64,000 nt of DNA from Nitrospira sp. Ga0074138 (lineage in GTDB: Bacteria > Nitrospirota > Nitrospiria > Nitrospirales > Nitrospiraceae), in the NCBI GenBank assembly GCA_001464735.1, contig LNDU01000030.1, positions 1 through 64,000 on the forward strand, read 5' to 3'. Position numbers and translations under genes: made by a program. Shown piece by piece: positions 28,491 through 38,124 of the stretch. How positions within the stretch are numbered: position 1 is the stretch's first letter; each line of letters opens with the position of its first letter. Under the pieces are notes generated by a model. That model made no database searches. It worked only from the letters and a program-made list of their open reading frames with translations, and was not told the origin of the DNA.

Positions 28491-31166
28491 ATGAAGACAT
28501 TGCGTCCTGCCCTCCATTGGGTAATGGCCGTCTGCGTCGTTGCGACCAGCCTACTGGCCTGCAGTGCTCAGGAGAATCAGGACACGCCAAGCGCCCCCCC
28601 TCCCTCCCCTCCTGCCTCAGTGACGCCCCCCAAGTTCCTGTGGCAGACCGATGGAATAGGTCCGACTCGTGGGAGTGAATCGATCAGTAATTGGCCGAGG
28701 CTCACAGGCGGCACGGCAAGCTGTGATTTGAGTCAGGTGGATGACCACAGCACGTTGCCTCCGCATGCGCCGTTCGGAGGAGGCTCGGCCGTGCGCTATA
28801 TCAAAGCCGTCTGCGCCGGCGGTGCCAGCGGCGGAAGAATCCAGATCGTGGTCGACATGGAGGACCGCACCCTGGACGATCTCGGCAATTTCGGATTCTT
28901 CTGGTATCAGCCGTCCGTGTCTGTCTCAACCGCGATGACACTCGAGCTGGCGACAGCCCCCAGCTTTTCCCAATATTTGCTCTTCAATTGGGCCACGGGA
29001 GCAGTGGGGCGAAGGATGATCGACGGCTGGAACCCGATCACCTGGCAAGCCGGTGACCAGGTTTCCGCAATTGGTGGGGCAACGATGGCCCACACCTTCA
29101 CGACCTTTCGCATCCTCCTCGATCTCCAGCCTAACGGTGCCGGCACATTCTATTTCAGCGACTTTATCTATGGTTATTACACGAAACCGCATATCAACAT
29201 CTGGGGCGAGAATAACTTCGCAAGTGTCTACACCCATCTTTTCCCCGAAGCCAGAAAGCGAAATTTGATCGGCTCCTATTGTCCGGTCACGGAGATGCTC
29301 AAAGATCCCGGGCGAGTGGTGTTGGAAGGGGGATTCACAAACGATCAACTGAAGGAAATGGTGAGGGCTGGGTGGACCATCGGCGGCGAATCCACAGAGG
29401 GACTCAACTATATCGATTTCTACACGCTCGAAGGTGCAGCCGCTGACATGGACAAACACCTCGCCGACCTCCAACGTCTCGGCTACCAACGCCCGATCTT
29501 CTGGTGTTACGAAGATGCCAAGCACAATGCCGTGTTGGATGCCGAGCTGGCAAAACGCAAGGTGGTGGCAGCCTACAGCGGCAACGTGTTTTCCGACAAT
29601 ACGGGACGATCCCTCTATGGAGGACTCACGAACCCCTATAACCTATGGTCGGTGTCGGGCGACGCCCGGCCATTGAACGAGATCATCGCGGCGATCGACC
29701 ATGCCGTGAAGTACGGCGAACAACTTGGGTTAGAGTGGCAACGGTATGATCAAGAGTTTCACGCAGTCGCCGACTATCTCGTCAAGCTACAGAATGAAGA
29801 GAAGATCGAGATCGTCACGGTCGAAGAGATGATCGCACGCCATGGGAAAAAGAACGGTTCCCCGGCTGGGCCTCCGCCGGTTGATCCCCCGCCGCCACCG
29901 CCGCCACCGGCCGCGCTGTTGCCTTTTGATCAAGTCGAACACTCTTACACTCAATCGCCGGCTCGATTCTCTGGCCTCTGGTCTCAGGCCAAGACCCGCA
30001 CAATCCGGCTTGCGTTGTTCGGCGATTCGCAGGAAACGTCTCCGGAAGGAAAAGGCGATGTCTATGTGCCACGTCTTCAATACGAATCGTGGAAGCGCTT
30101 CGGAAACGTGCCGGAAACCGTCGTGGCTGGCTACCATGCTTACGGTGGTGGCGCTCCGTTCGGAGACTGGTTGCTGAGAGGCGCCGCTGCTCGTCCCGGG
30201 GCCTCGCCGACTCGTATTATGGTGGATAGTCTTTTACCAGGCATCCCGGCCGCAGCCCACGCGGCACCGGCTGGACCGCAGTCGGTAAACGGACAGCAGT
30301 ACGGTCAACTCATGGTTCTTGAACCGGATGCCCGCAGCGTCAACCCGGCAGCAGAAATTCCGACCACCACTCCATACTTCTGCACCCAGGGTTCGGTACG
30401 GGCGGAAATCTTCGCCGCGACACATCCGCAGTCCGGGGGCCTGCTCTATAAGGCACGGCCGTCGGATTCCGTGCCCAGTTACTTCGCGCCGACGACGCTG
30501 GAAGAAACCGCGCCGCTCTCCCTGGTTGACTCGACGTTTATCGTCAAGTCCTTCACGACGGCCCCTCTGCCTTTCAACGGCAAACGTGACATGCAACTGG
30601 AATTACTCGGCAGTCTGACGTCGGCACTGACGGATATCATCGGGGCACGCTTTAAGAGTGATCAGTGCCCGCATGGGATCGTTATTCAAGATCTGAGCGT
30701 GGGCGGACTGTCCACCAAGGAGTTTCTAAGCATCCACCGCGGAGCCACACTCCTCTTTCGAACCATGGGTTTCGATGCAGCTATCCTCCACTTCGGTGCC
30801 AACGACATCGGCGAAGGTGCCACGGCGGAGTCATTTCGGCTCGACACGGAACGGCTGATCGCTCGCATCCGTTCCTGGGCCAACGACCCAGGGTTTCCTG
30901 TCATCCTGATGGGCGATCCCTATCGCAAGGGATTGACCCCGTCGATGGAAGCGGAGTATGCCCGTTATCCCGGAGCGCTACGAGCCATCGCCGCCTCAGA
31001 TCCAGCAGTGATGGTCATCAATTCACGACGACTAATGGATGAGCGCGGATGGAAAGCAGCTCCACCTAACCGATTAAGTGAATTGCTTCTAGACGATCTC
31101 CATTATACTCCTCGTGGTGCCATCGAATTGGCTGAACAGGAGATGCAGACATTGCTGGGGCCATAA
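28491..31166 (+). CDS. Two-domain lipoprotein: NodB/polysaccharide-deacetylase-like N-terminal region + Pro-rich linker + SGNH/GDSL hydrolase C-terminal domain
   Basis: Lipobox SLLAC; PEARKRNLIGSYCPV...NDQLKEMVRAGWTIGGEST; PPPVDPPPPPPPPAA linker; LALFGDSQETS, LHFGANDIGE, DDLHYTPRGAIELAEQ (SGNH blocks). Confidence 0.75.
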   Translation: MKTLRPALHWVMAVCVVATSLLACSAQENQDTPSAPPPSPPASVTPPKFLWQTDGIGPTRGSESISNWPRLTGGTASCDLSQVDDHSTLPPHAPFGGGSAVRYIKAVCAGGASGGRIQIVVDMEDRTLDDLGNFGFFWYQPSVSVSTAMTLELATAPSFSQYLLFNWATGAVGRRMIDGWNPITWQAGDQVSAIGGATMAHTFTTFRILLDLQPNGAGTFYFSDFIYGYYTKPHINIWGENNFASVYTHLFPEARKRNLIGSYCPVTEMLKDPGRVVLEGGFTNDQLKEMVRAGWTIGGESTEGLNYIDFYTLEGAAADMDKHLADLQRLGYQRPIFWCYEDAKHNAVLDAELAKRKVVAAYSGNVFSDNTGRSLYGGLTNPYNLWSVSGDARPLNEIIAAIDHAVKYGEQLGLEWQRYDQEFHAVADYLVKLQNEEKIEIVTVEEMIARHGKKNGSPAGPPPVDPPPPPPPPAALLPFDQVEHSYTQSPARFSGLWSQAKTRTIRLALFGDSQETSPEGKGDVYVPRLQYESWKRFGNVPETVVAGYHAYGGGAPFGDWLLRGAAARPGASPTRIMVDSLLPGIPAAAHAAPAGPQSVNGQQYGQLMVLEPDARSVNPAAEIPTTTPYFCTQGSVRAEIFAATHPQSGGLLYKARPSDSVPSYFAPTTLEETAPLSLVDSTFIVKSFTTAPLPFNGKRDMQLELLGSLTSALTDIIGARFKSDQCPHGIVIQDLSVGGLSTKEFLSIHRGATLLFRTMGFDAAILHFGANDIGEGATAESFRLDTERLIARIRSWANDPGFPVILMGDPYRKGLTPSMEAEYARYPGALRAIAASDPAVMVINSRRLMDERGWKAAPPNRLSELLLDDLHYTPRGAIELAEQEMQTLLGP

Positions 31167-31273
31167 GTACCGATGCCTGCGCCAGGATCTACACCACAAT
31201 AGACCTGTCGGGTCCCGCCTGTGCGAATGGCCCTAGGGAAAGGTCTTGCGCCTGCCCCTCGCTCCTGCCGTCC

Positions 31274-31290
31274 TTAATGTTCCTGTAACA
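31274..31290 (+). promoter_or_regulatory. Pho-box-like repeats upstream of PhoB-like regulator
   Basis: TTAATG-ttcct-GTAACA, about 64 nt before the chosen start. Confidence 0.45.
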
Positions 31291-31353
31291 TCAGTGGCGT
31301 ATGCTCAGGTCCACCAAACGGTGGGACAAGCAGAGGCAGCCGGAGGAAGATTC

Positions 31354-32064
31354 ATGGCATCGCAACGCCGAAAGACCATTCTGATCGTCGAAGACGATCC
31401 AGATATCTCACAGTTGGTCAAGCACTACCTTGAGAAAGATGGATTTCACGCCCATATCGCCAAGACGGGACTCGACGCACAGAAACTGGTGGTATCTGAA
31501 CATCCTGATCTCGTGATCCTGGATCTCATGCTCCCCGAAATGGATGGGTTGGAGGTGTGCAAGGCCCTTCGAAATAAACCGGAGACGGCATCGTTGCCGA
31601 TTATGATGTTGACGGCAAAAAATGAGGAGTCCGATACCATTGTCGGACTGGAACTGGGAGCCGATGACTATGTGACGAAGCCGTTCAGCCCCAAGGAGTT
31701 GGTCGCCCGTGTGAAGGCCCTCTTCCGTCGCCTGGAACGAACGAGCGAGGAACAACCAACCTCCTTGTCCTACGGTCCACTTTTGATGGATCTGACACGC
31801 CATGAAGTGACCGTGAAGGGAAAAGAAGTCTCGCTCACGGCCAAGGAATTCGGACTGTTGGAACTCTTATTGCGCCATCCCGGGCGGGTACTCACACGAG
31901 ACATGCTTCTCAACTCCGTCTGGGGATACGACTACTATGGAACGACTCGAACCGTCGACGTCCATGTTCGTCGCCTGAAGGTGAAAGTGCCATTCCTCGG
32001 CGAGACGATCGTGTCCGTCAAGTCGCTTGGCTACAAGCTATCAGATCAACCGCTGACTTCGTAA
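31354..32064 (+). CDS. OmpR/PhoB-family response regulator
   Basis: ILIVEDDPDISQLVKHYLEKDGF...DLVILDLMLPEMDGLEV...DDYVTKPFSPKELVARVKALFRR and winged-helix C-terminus; start MASQRRKT. Confidence 0.93.
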   Translation: MASQRRKTILIVEDDPDISQLVKHYLEKDGFHAHIAKTGLDAQKLVVSEHPDLVILDLMLPEMDGLEVCKALRNKPETASLPIMMLTAKNEESDTIVGLELGADDYVTKPFSPKELVARVKALFRRLERTSEEQPTSLSYGPLLMDLTRHEVTVKGKEVSLTAKEFGLLELLLRHPGRVLTRDMLLNSVWGYDYYGTTRTVDVHVRRLKVKVPFLGETIVSVKSLGYKLSDQPLTS

Positions 32065-32076
32065 CGACTCCAGCTC

Positions 32077-32367
32077 GTGCTTCGATACCGCATACCACTC
32101 AGGTTGCCCCTCGCCTTCTTCTGCATCGTCATGACCTCGTGCAGTCATCAACCCCGAGTCGAAGATTTTGAAGCCAGCATTGGTCACGTGACTCAGGATG
32201 AACTGATTCATCATTTCGGCTACCCACAACGACTCAAGCGACTTCGATCCGGAACAGAAGCCTGGGACTATGAGTTCTTATCCGGCTACTCTCGCTGTGT
32301 GGGATACCGCATCTACTTCGACGAGGATCAGCGCTCTCAACGATGGGAACATATCCCTTGCCGTTAG
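32077..32367 (+). CDS. Small putative lipoprotein
   Basis: Signal/lipobox FFCIVMTSCSHQ with 96 aa ORF directly downstream of the regulator. Confidence 0.55.
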   Translation: MLRYRIPLRLPLAFFCIVMTSCSHQPRVEDFEASIGHVTQDELIHHFGYPQRLKRLRSGTEAWDYEFLSGYSRCVGYRIYFDEDQRSQRWEHIPCR

Positions 32368-32372
32368 ACCTT

Positions 32373-32578
32373 CTAGCAGAATGCTGAAAAAGTCCTCCAG
32401 CGGCGTTCTCGCATCACTCAGAGGCTCAACGTACCGAAACGTATGCCTCGCCCCTTCGCTCGCTGCGGCCTTGCTGGACGGCCTTTTTGAGCATTCTGAG
32501 ATGTAGCGTGCCGTAGGTCTTTCTGTCATCGTGCAACGGTGCGCGAAGCAGAATCCAAGTTTTTCAGCAGACTGCTAG
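32373..32578. repeat. Intergenic palindromic repeat element (about 206 bp) with nested inverted repeats
   Basis: Outer ends CTAGCAGAATGCTGAAAAA (32373-32391) versus reverse complement of TTTTTCAGCAGACTGCTAG (32560-32578), 17/19; inner AGAATGCTGAAAAAGTCCTCCAGC versus GCTGGACGGCCTTTTTGAGCATTCT. Confidence 0.75.
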
Positions 32579-32707
32579 TCCTTCCAACCAACCATAGCTC
32601 TCTTAGCAACCTCGCAGTCTTATCCCTCTCTCGACCCAACATTTTGGTTGGACTTTTACACAGACTTGATCTCTTCCTGAACATCTGTTGTCATTCATCC
32701 TGTATCT

Positions 32708-33157
32708 ATGGCGGCAAAAGGAGGGCTGGACATGGCACTCACGACGCAATCAAGACCGCGATCACGTCGACCGAAGAATGAGCCACTCCCCGCTCAGGCT
32801 GTGCCTTCTGTATTCTCCCGCTCACGACTGCGAGAAGAGCTGACCCGCCAGCGTGCACTGTTGCTGGCCGATTGGAATTTATCATTCACCCCGCAAGCCG
32901 ATCGGGCACATCTCGCCGACCCCGCCGATCAAGCATCACGCGATTTGGAGCACGATCTGTTCGTTCAGCTCAGAACACGAGTGCTTGCAAAACTGAAACG
33001 CATTGAGCGTGCGCTGCTTCTGCTGCGGACGAAGCACTATGGGTACTGTCGCCGATGCCATAAGGCAATCCCCGACGAGAGGCTGGCTGTTCAGCCGGAT
33101 GCACGTTTCTGTGTGCCTTGCCTCAAATGGATCGAGAGTCGAGCATTGCGCAATTAA
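32708..33157 (+). CDS. DksA/TraR C4-type zinc finger protein
   Basis: LKRIERALLLLRTKHYGYCRRCHKAIPDERLAVQPDARFCVPCLKWIE. Confidence 0.88.
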   Translation: MAAKGGLDMALTTQSRPRSRRPKNEPLPAQAVPSVFSRSRLREELTRQRALLLADWNLSFTPQADRAHLADPADQASRDLEHDLFVQLRTRVLAKLKRIERALLLLRTKHYGYCRRCHKAIPDERLAVQPDARFCVPCLKWIESRALRN

Positions 33158-33200
33158 TAGGAACGATGGATCGTCCAACCCGCATCGAGAAGTAGAGAGT

Positions 33201-33668
33201 ATGCATCGCTCCATGACACGCACCACGTTAATAACACCACCAGGCTCTCACGCCGAGCACGATGAGCAGACATTCCGTTCGCTGCTGGACCTTGAACATC
33301 GTAAATGCCGGCAATCCGGGCAAGCCTTTCATGTGCTGCTCTGTCGCCTGTCCACTCAGTCTGGAACGCAGTTCCTGATGACTGACTCGGTCACGAGAGC
33401 CTTGATTTCTGCCGCAAGAGAGTCGCTTGGCAAGACGGACCACATGGGCTGGTTTCTACAAGATCTCGTATTGGGTGCGCTCCTCCTAAACAAGAATCCA
33501 AGTCAATCGGCGGTATCGAGCGGCGGCGGAACGAGTCGGGTCCGCCGGCTGATCGAGAGTCGGCTCTGCCCCGCCTATCCATCTGTCGTCGTACAGTTCT
33601 ACGATTATCTGGATCTGCCCCCTATTAAAGACAACACGCGGGATCAGACTTTTTCGAGAGCTTTTTAA
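33201..33668 (+). CDS. Hypothetical protein, degenerate GGDEF-like fold
   Basis: FRSLLDLEHRKCRQSGQAFHVLLCRLS...ARESLGKTDHMGWFLQDLVLGALLL; no GGDEF signature. Confidence 0.5.
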   Translation: MHRSMTRTTLITPPGSHAEHDEQTFRSLLDLEHRKCRQSGQAFHVLLCRLSTQSGTQFLMTDSVTRALISAARESLGKTDHMGWFLQDLVLGALLLNKNPSQSAVSSGGGTSRVRRLIESRLCPAYPSVVVQFYDYLDLPPIKDNTRDQTFSRAF

Positions 33669-33678
33669 GGAGGATAGC

Positions 33679-33894
33679 ATGCGATGTCCCCGTTGCGCCG
33701 GCATACGAGTGCCAGAGGTGATCACCGACGGAGGAATGAGATCCTTAGCGCTGCGGTGTGTTCTCTGTGGAGACCTCACCGATCATGTGATCGTCCAAAA
33801 TCGGCAACGGCCGCGACTCGTCAGGGAGGGACGAGCGCGACCCCCCGTTTATGGTCGCAACTCCGATAGATGGGATTGGTCTGCGTTTGGCTAG
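33679..33894 (+). CDS. Small zinc-ribbon protein
   Basis: CPRC-(24)-CVLC; AAGGAGGATAGC before ATG. Confidence 0.55.
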   Translation: MRCPRCAGIRVPEVITDGGMRSLALRCVLCGDLTDHVIVQNRQRPRLVREGRARPPVYGRNSDRWDWSAFG

Positions 33895-34152
33895 GGATAC
33901 CGGCTCATCACCGAGGCGATCTTTTCAGTTCGGTGAATCCTCCAACCGCTGTATCCATTATATCCATCTCATCAATTGCCCGGTCCTTGGTCCGATTCTG
34001 CCCATATGTGACGGGTGGGAGTACGACCCTTCGCAAGTGCTCGTTGCAACCCGGTTTCAAAACTGATGGCATGACGTGATGGCCAGAGAGAAGGGAACCG
34101 ACAACATGCGGGCCCCGGGGAGCAATCCCGCAAGGCCCGCAACACTTCACGT

Positions 34153-36168
34153 TCAGCTGCCGATCCTCCCGCCGTCATCTTTCGTCACGACGATCAGAGC
34201 CGACCGCGGGCGCCCGCCGCTCGGACCATCCGGCCACGAGCTGAACTGCTTCGGGTTGTTTGGATCGCCAGGCAAGTCGTCCGGCCGCTCACCCGGATGC
34301 TGGATGCCGACGAACATGGTTCGACGGTCCGGAGTCATGAACACACCGGTGATTTCGCACTGATTCGGCCCTACGAGGAATCGTCTGGTCTCCCTCGTCT
34401 CCGGATGGGCGGCCAGCATCATGTTGTTGCCGAACCCGGCATAGTTGCCGCTGTTGATGGTATTGGTCGAGATATCGGTCTGGATCCAGAGCAAGCCGCT
34501 GGGATCGACATAGATGCCGTCCGGCGAGCCGTACTTGTCGCCGAAGATCGTGGAGCCGTGCGCCGGATTCGCCGGATCGCCGCAGAGGGCGAAAATATCC
34601 CAGCCGAAAGTCGGCTCCGTCCAATCCTGGCGATAGAACCAGCGGATGATGTGACCGTAGTTGTTGACGGCTCGCGGATTTGCTGCGTCCACCGGGGGAC
34701 GGGCCGAGCCGGCTGCGGTAGACCCGTCTGGATTGTTGACCGACGGAGGGTTCGAGCCGCGCCGATTGTTGTTCGTCAACGTCGCAATGGCCGTCAGATC
34801 CTTGGGGAACGTGTCGATCCATTCAGGACGATCCATCATGGTCGCACCAGCGGCATCGGCGGCGCCACGTGTATTGATGAGAATGTCGTTGAGCGACCAG
34901 CCCGCCAAGCGCGGGTTGTCCGGAACGAGCGGCAGCCATTCTCCCGTTCCGTCCGCATGAAACTTCGCAACGTAGAGGATCCCGTCGTCAAGTGGGTTGA
35001 TCCCCTGCGCGCGCGCTTGTCTCCAGGGCAGATTGGATACATAGCGATAGATGTACTCGTTCCGCTCATCGTCACCCATATAGACCACGACACGACCGTT
35101 CCGCGCCTCTTGCACCCAGGCCCCTTCGTGCTTGAGCCGGCCTAACGCCGTGCGTTTTACCGGGGTCGAATGCGGCTTGAACGGATCAATCTCCACCACC
35201 CAGCCGAATCGATTGGGCTCATTGGGTTCTTCATCGACACGGAATCGCTTGTCGGTTGTGTGCCAGAGATAGCCAAACCCCGCCGCGGTAATACCGTAGC
35301 GCTTTTCCATCGTCGTCTGTGGGCCGTTCTTTCGGAAATAGCCGTTGAAGTTCTCTTCGCAGGCCAAGTACGTGCCCCAGGGGGTATAGCCCATGGCACA
35401 GTTGTTGAGCGTCCCCAATACGCGTGTCCCTGTCGGATCCTCGCTGGTCACGAACCGGGGGTCGCCGGCTGCCGGCCCGCCGATCTCGATCGGCGTCATG
35501 CCGGTGATGCGACGGGCAAAGGGAGAGGGCCGCACGACATCCCACTTACCGCGCCGGCGCCGCCAGTCCCAAGGAAATCCCATCCGCTTAGTGACTTCGA
35601 TGATCGAGACCCCGTGGGCATTGAGCGACTTGTTCGTCTTCTCTTGAGTCCAGTTATTCACGCCGTCCGGGAACAGCAGCCCGTCATCGGTATATTCGTT
35701 GTTCTGCACGATGAGGCCGCGCTGTGACCCCACGACAGGAAAGTACACGAGCCCGTCGTTGTGCATGCCCCACTGACGCGCCTGCTCATCTGCGGTGTTG
35801 CTTGCGTCCTGTTTGAAAGCCGGGCCGTTCGAAACAGGCTCGCCCCAGGCGATCAGCACTTCAGCCGTATAGCCTTTCGGCACGACAACGTCGTCGGCAG
35901 ACGAAACCGGCACACTTTCGAATCCCAGCGTCGGCCGTCGACGTCCCAGACTTTTCTCGTCTTGATCCGTATCTTCGGCTTCTTCAATTCCACCTGCCGC
36001 TGCAGGTACGGCTTTTAGCAGCGCCTCGACTCCACCCAGCGAGACCGCTGCGGCCGTCGCGAGACCGCCTGTCAAAAAGTTGCGTCGCGATAGGCGCGTG
36101 TCCACAATGTCCTGAAACTGTTCGTTCCCAGAGGTGTTGCTCACACCCTCGTCATCGATGATCGACAT
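34153..36168 (-). CDS. phoX: PhoX family alkaline phosphatase (Tat-exported)
   Basis: Tat motif SRRNFLTGG; VPKGYTAEVLIAWGEPV...GWVVEIDPFKPHSTPVKRTALGRLKHEGA...YVYMGDDERNEYIYRYVS (PhoX family). Confidence 0.92.
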   Translation of the reverse strand: MSIIDDEGVSNTSGNEQFQDIVDTRLSRRNFLTGGLATAAAVSLGGVEALLKAVPAAAGGIEEAEDTDQDEKSLGRRRPTLGFESVPVSSADDVVVPKGYTAEVLIAWGEPVSNGPAFKQDASNTADEQARQWGMHNDGLVYFPVVGSQRGLIVQNNEYTDDGLLFPDGVNNWTQEKTNKSLNAHGVSIIEVTKRMGFPWDWRRRRGKWDVVRPSPFARRITGMTPIEIGGPAAGDPRFVTSEDPTGTRVLGTLNNCAMGYTPWGTYLACEENFNGYFRKNGPQTTMEKRYGITAAGFGYLWHTTDKRFRVDEEPNEPNRFGWVVEIDPFKPHSTPVKRTALGRLKHEGAWVQEARNGRVVVYMGDDERNEYIYRYVSNLPWRQARAQGINPLDDGILYVAKFHADGTGEWLPLVPDNPRLAGWSLNDILINTRGAADAAGATMMDRPEWIDTFPKDLTAIATLTNNNRRGSNPPSVNNPDGSTAAGSARPPVDAANPRAVNNYGHIIRWFYRQDWTEPTFGWDIFALCGDPANPAHGSTIFGDKYGSPDGIYVDPSGLLWIQTDISTNTINSGNYAGFGNNMMLAAHPETRETRRFLVGPNQCEITGVFMTPDRRTMFVGIQHPGERPDDLPGDPNNPKQFSSWPDGPSGGRPRSALIVVTKDDGGRIGS

Positions 36169-36555
36169 AGACCCTCCTCCCGTACGTTATGTATGTAGAC
36201 GGATTTGTGCCTCTTGCCCATTGGTTCACTATCAGAGCTCCCGACCTGCCCGTGATCACATCTTCAGAATTCGTCTTGTCAGTTTTGCTATCAGTGATTC
36301 CTTGTCAGATCGTCTCAGCACGCCAGATGACACTAACAGCATTGATTGCGGCGTCAGTGGCGCCTGCACGGATGGTTGATTGCTCTCGTTCACCTCTTCT
36401 CGAGGGATCTTCAGCACTCTCTTCTCCATAGTGATAGTAAGCCGAATCGAGACCTATCCATATCTTCAACATGCACCACTAGCGGTTGAATGAAGCTGCA
36501 GTCTTCCTTCACGCCGCGAGCTCGAACCCCACACCTCCTCACTTTCACAGTGATT

Positions 36556-36605
36556 CGTTACAGCTGAGTCTCATAATCTTTAATAATGCGTGACAAACTC
36601 GTTAA
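36556..36605 (-). promoter_or_regulatory. Pho-box-like repeats in the long phoX upstream region
   Basis: Minus strand TTAACG-agttt-GTCACG-catta-TTAAAG-attat-GAGACT-cagct-GTAACG; about 390 nt from phoX. Confidence 0.45.
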
Positions 36606-36647
36606 GAGACGTAACTGGGAGAATGTCGGTCTCGTCTGTCGCGTGAC

Positions 36648-36730
36648 TCCCCAGTACTTGGAGTACAGGCCAGCACCGCCACCATCACCTATCGCTTCCC
36701 GATCGATGGACCCTTGACGCGGTTGCTCGG
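36648..36730 (+). pseudogene. Remnant of an RMD1/DUF155 gene (paralogous to 39455-40534)
   Basis: CCCCAGTACTTGGAGTACAGGCCAGCA matches 39592 region; then ATITYRFPIDGPLTRLL matches AVTITYRLPLDGPFNRLL at 39706 with an internal deletion. Confidence 0.65.
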
Positions 36731-36756
36731 CTCAGGACTCACTCTTTGAGAGAGAA

Positions 36757-36854
36757 GAGAAAGATGACTGAGTGTCCGGTGTGTGCACGGCGGTCATCGC
36801 GCATGACGACGAGGCGCCGGCTCTTGATACGACCGAACATGATCTCGATGGGGG
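36757..36854 (-). pseudogene. IS5-family transposase C-terminal remnant
   Basis: Reverse-strand translation PIEIMFGRIKSRRLVVMRDDRRAHTGHSVI resembles the IS5-type IERMFGRLKDWRRxATRYDRCAHTFxSAI motif. Confidence 0.6.
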
Positions 36855-37031
36855 TGAATCACCATGTATCGCCTCCCGGAGGGAGGTACGATCTTGTTCT
36901 GACACACTAGCTGTGGCATGAAAGGCCGCACATTTCCCGCCACGGAGGCGTAGGCAACGATCCCGACACAGGGCCGCGTGCGATAGCTGCCGGCAAATGA
37001 TGCGTGCCGTTCGGATTAGCAGCGCTGCATT

Positions 37032-37604
37032 TTACCGCCGGGGACGGGCGGGCACATTATCCGGTGGGATAAAGACTGCCAGAGCTATGACCGTCGTCCA
37101 CTTGCCCTTCTTCCCGACGGCCGATTGGGTAATATTCAACGTCTGCACGATCTTTCCGCCCATCTTGAAGACCTGTTCGCGCTCTTTCCAGGCAACATTG
37201 GGGTCAAACTCCACGCCTAAGGTCGTGGCGAGCATCTGTGCCGCGAGGTCTTCTGTATATTCTCCAGTCTCTTCATCCGTCTCACCGTGCGCATGATGCT
37301 CGGAGAGATACCCATAGGTACCGTGATCGGTGGGCTTCGCCACTCCGACCGAAGCGGAAACCAATTGGTTCCGTTCATTGGTTTCTGATCGCGCCATGAC
37401 GCAAAACGTAATTTCTCCGGGCTTCAGCAGCTTCTCTCCATGCTTCCGGGGGATGATCTTACAGTGTGGAGGAAGGATCGATGACACACTGACCAGGTTG
37501 CAATATTCCACACCTGCGCTGCGTAAGGCCTCTTCGAAGGAGGTCAACTTTTCCTTGTGGACTCCAACTCCTCGTGTGAGAAACATATGCGTAGGTACCA
37601 TCAT
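37032..37604 (-). CDS. Pyruvoyl-dependent arginine decarboxylase (PvlArgDC)
   Basis: [52 protein letters not shown], with SSI cleavage motif. Confidence 0.93.
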   Translation of the reverse strand: MMVPTHMFLTRGVGVHKEKLTSFEEALRSAGVEYCNLVSVSSILPPHCKIIPRKHGEKLLKPGEITFCVMARSETNERNQLVSASVGVAKPTDHGTYGYLSEHHAHGETDEETGEYTEDLAAQMLATTLGVEFDPNVAWKEREQVFKMGGKIVQTLNITQSAVGKKGKWTTVIALAVFIPPDNVPARPRR

Positions 37605-37802
37605 TTTCCCTTTCGCCGGGCAATTGGCCGCTCTTGTTCTTCGAACGATTGTTTGATTGATGTGGTTCCGAAGCGGCCACTCAGGCACACAAACTGGACC
37701 AGATCAACGGCTGTATCGGGGGCTTGTTGTAGCAAAGCGGAACTGGACTTCGCAATATCTTTCAGGACACTATTCTCGCATTACTGCACGAAGCCGAAAC
37801 TT

Positions 37803-37841
37803 TTTACTGTACGGTTACACGTGCGTAACGGATCTGTAATG
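37803..37841 (+). promoter_or_regulatory. Pho-box-like repeats between PvlArgDC and the DHS-like gene
   Basis: TTTACT-gtacg-GTTACA-cgtgc-GTAACG-gatct-GTAATG. Confidence 0.5.
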
Positions 37842-38124
37842 CATTCCACGTAAACAATATAGTTCCGATTTTCAGGAATGGGTTCCGTTTCAACACAGGT
37901 TTAGAAATCTTGACGCCACCATGCTAGACCGCAGCGGCGAGACAACCGCCATCACTGGGGTTGTTCTCATCGCGTTTCCCCACACTGGGGATTTTCCGCA
38001 GGTGTCGCTACGGTTTGAGTCGGTTATATGTCGCAGGTAATCTTATTCAATCTACTCGCGACATGATCGAAGAAGACAAACGCAACAGGTCTTAGCCGCA
38101 CAATCTTGAGAGCTGGAGTTGAAT

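Noticed and set aside
34107-34139. GCGGGCC...GGCCCGC inverted repeat after phoX
   Set aside because: Probably an ordinary terminator-like hairpin; too short to call special.
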